The position numbers and the translations under genes are program-made. From contig QIDL01000237.1 of NCBI GenBank assembly GCA_003228415.1, forward strand, positions 1 through 5,511: a DNA stretch of 5,511 bases. Direction: 5' to 3'. The stretch's first letter is position 1, and the number at the start of each line of letters is the position of its first letter. The notes under the pieces were generated by a model. That model was not told where the DNA came from and did not search any database. It worked only from the letters and a program-made list of their open reading frames with translations. Below, piece by piece: positions 4,303 through 5,511 of the stretch. The DNA comes from Gammaproteobacteria bacterium (GTDB lineage: Bacteria > Pseudomonadota > Gammaproteobacteria > Pseudomonadales > Azotimanducaceae).

Positions 4303-5511
4303 TCAATCTCCGTATCCCGGCGGGGGGACAAAGCCACCAATCTCGTTGGCCATCAGGCGAGCGAACTCCATGGTGGTGTTATCGTCGAATTCGGCACCGA
4401 TGGCCTGCAGCCCGATGGGCAACCCTGCCTCGGAGAGCCCGGTCGGAAAAACCGTACTCGGCAGATAGGACAACGTGGCGATGCCCGCCCAGAAGACCTG
4501 ATTGAAATAGGGCACCGGCTCCCCGTTTACCGTGATGGTGCGGCTCTCCTGAGGCCCATGGTCATGGGGGAAAGCCGCCGTCGGCATGATGGGGCAGATC
4601 ACCAGATCCCAATCCTCGAAGAACGCCTGCCAGGCCCGCCGATAGTACGTTCGCTTGTTGTCCAGTCCCATCCAGACTTTGTGGTCCAGGCTGTCTTCCG
4701 GGCCGCCGACCACTGCCAGAAGCAGTTTGCGGTAGGTATCGAATCCCTCTGCGTTGATGACATCCGGTCGCGCCGTATCGGAAACCGTCGCACCCTGCTT
4801 TGCCAGTACATCACCGACCATGGCAACGCGGTCGGCCACCTCTCTATCGACGGGAGAGACTCCGTGATCGGGAATCAACGCCACTCGCAGGTCACCGAGC
4901 GAATTCATTCGCGGTGGAGGCAGTTCCAGCCGCCAGCCCGGCGCGTCCAGATCAACGGGGCCCGCCACGATATCCATGGATCGTTGCAGATCTTCAGCAC
5001 TCCGGGCTAACGGCCCCACCACTGCCAGGTCGGCGCCGCCGATCACCCCGACCGGCGCTTGACCTGCCGACGAGACCACGCCCCAGGTCGGTTTGTGTCC
5101 GTATACCCCACAGTAGTGAGCAGGGTTGCGAATCGAGCCGCCAATGTCCGAGCCACTGTCGAGACCCGTCATGCCTGCCGCCAGCGCCGCGGCGCTGCCA
5201 CCCGAAGAACCACCCGGTACCAGATCGGTATTCCAGGGATTATTGGTGGTTCCATAGATGTCGTTATAACTCTGGAAATCGCCCAGCATCAGCGGCACGT
5301 TGGTCTTACCCATGAAGTGCGCGCCTGCTTCTTTAAACTTGCGCACCACCGCGGCATCTTCGTGTGCGACATTGTCCTTCCAGTCCGGCAGACCCCAGGT
5401 TGTCTTGAGACCGGCGATGTCGTAGGACTCCTTGATGGTCATGGGCAGCCCATGTAGAGGCCCGCCAGGTTTGCCTCTTGCCAACGCCGCATCCGAGCCT
5501 CGGGCGGCCGC
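4303..5511 (-). CDS. Amidase-signature family hydrolase, N-terminus beyond window
   Basis: The reading frame stays open to the window edge, giving 402 residues of a protein that normally has about 450-500. The missing part is therefore the first several dozen residues. Numbering from the edge, the Ser-cisSer-Lys triad is complete. Lys27 is in GLPMTIKES, the cis-Ser is Ser102 in VPGGSSGGSAAALAAG, and the nucleophile is Ser126 in GSDIGGSIRNPAHYCG. The Lys-Ser and Ser-Ser spacings (75 and 24) equal those of FAAH (Lys142, Ser217, Ser241). The enzyme should hydrolyse a carboxamide to acid plus ammonia or amine; the substrate is unknown. It lacks the C-terminal features needed to claim GatA, and no gatB or gatC neighbour is present, so a stand-alone amidase is more likely. 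The TTG at 5484 is an internal Leu in ADAALARGK and should not be taken as the start. It is convergent with the lipoprotein gene. Confidence 0.93.
   Translation of the reverse strand, partial: AAARGSDAALARGKPGGPLHGLPMTIKESYDIAGLKTTWGLPDWKDNVAHEDAAVVRKFKEAGAHFMGKTNVPLMLGDFQSYNDIYGTTNNPWNTDLVPGGSSGGSAAALAAGMTGLDSGSDIGGSIRNPAHYCGVYGHKPTWGVVSSAGQAPVGVIGGADLAVVGPLARSAEDLQRSMDIVAGPVDLDAPGWRLELPPPRMNSLGDLRVALIPDHGVSPVDREVADRVAMVGDVLAKQGATVSDTARPDVINAEGFDTYRKLLLAVVGGPEDSLDHKVWMGLDNKRTYYRRAWQAFFEDWDLVICPIMPTAAFPHDHGPQESRTITVNGEPVPYFNQVFWAGIATLSYLPSTVFPTGLSEAGLPIGLQAIGAEFDDNTTMEFARLMANEIGGFVPPPGYGD

Noticed and set aside
4899..4912. GCGAAT/ATTCGC inverted repeat as a regulatory site
   Set aside because: It lies in the middle of the amidase coding region, far from any start; most likely chance.
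4558..5457. Several overlapping plus-strand open frames opposite the amidase
   Set aside because: All lie antisense to strongly conserved amidase-signature sequence, overlap one another and show no domain features.

Overview
The window is GC-rich bacterial DNA with tightly packed genes. A lipoprotein signal with a clear lipobox points to a Gram-negative host. The protein families present are common in Proteobacteria, and a gammaproteobacterium from an environmental source is my best guess, but nothing here fixes the taxon.

Layout, left to right. Positions 55-1530 (minus) encode a complete type-B carboxylesterase with an intact Ser-Glu-His triad. Positions 1614-2326 (minus) hold a type II toxin-antitoxin module: a Phd/YefM-type antitoxin (2036-2326) followed, through a 4-nt ATGA overlap, by a VapC-like PIN-domain RNase toxin (1614-2039). 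The roughly 130 bp upstream of the module is an AT-rich control region. It has a good sigma-70-like promoter (2357-2385) bracketed by two perfect palindromes (2333-2344 and 2388-2397). Positions 2456-3799 (minus) encode a 12-TM major facilitator exporter of the MFS_3 type. A small putative outer-membrane lipoprotein is divergent from it on the plus strand (3847-4275), with only 47 bp between the two starts. Finally, 4303-5511 (minus) is an amidase-signature hydrolase with its Lys-Ser-Ser triad intact. Its N-terminus is cut off by the window edge, which coincides exactly with a NotI recognition sequence.

How they fit together: only the antitoxin and toxin form an obvious functional unit, translationally coupled and probably autoregulated. 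The esterase, exporter and amidase are typical accessory catabolic or detoxification functions. No shared pathway can be shown from the sequence. The exporter, TA module and esterase are co-directional, but the 83-129 nt gaps and the separate promoter signals argue against a simple operon.

I see no RNA genes, CRISPR array, insertion sequence or phage gene. The window looks like an ordinary accessory region rather than a new multi-gene system. The items most worth a second look are the TA control region, the unresolved N-terminus of the exporter with its compact divergent promoter region, and the unassigned lipoprotein.
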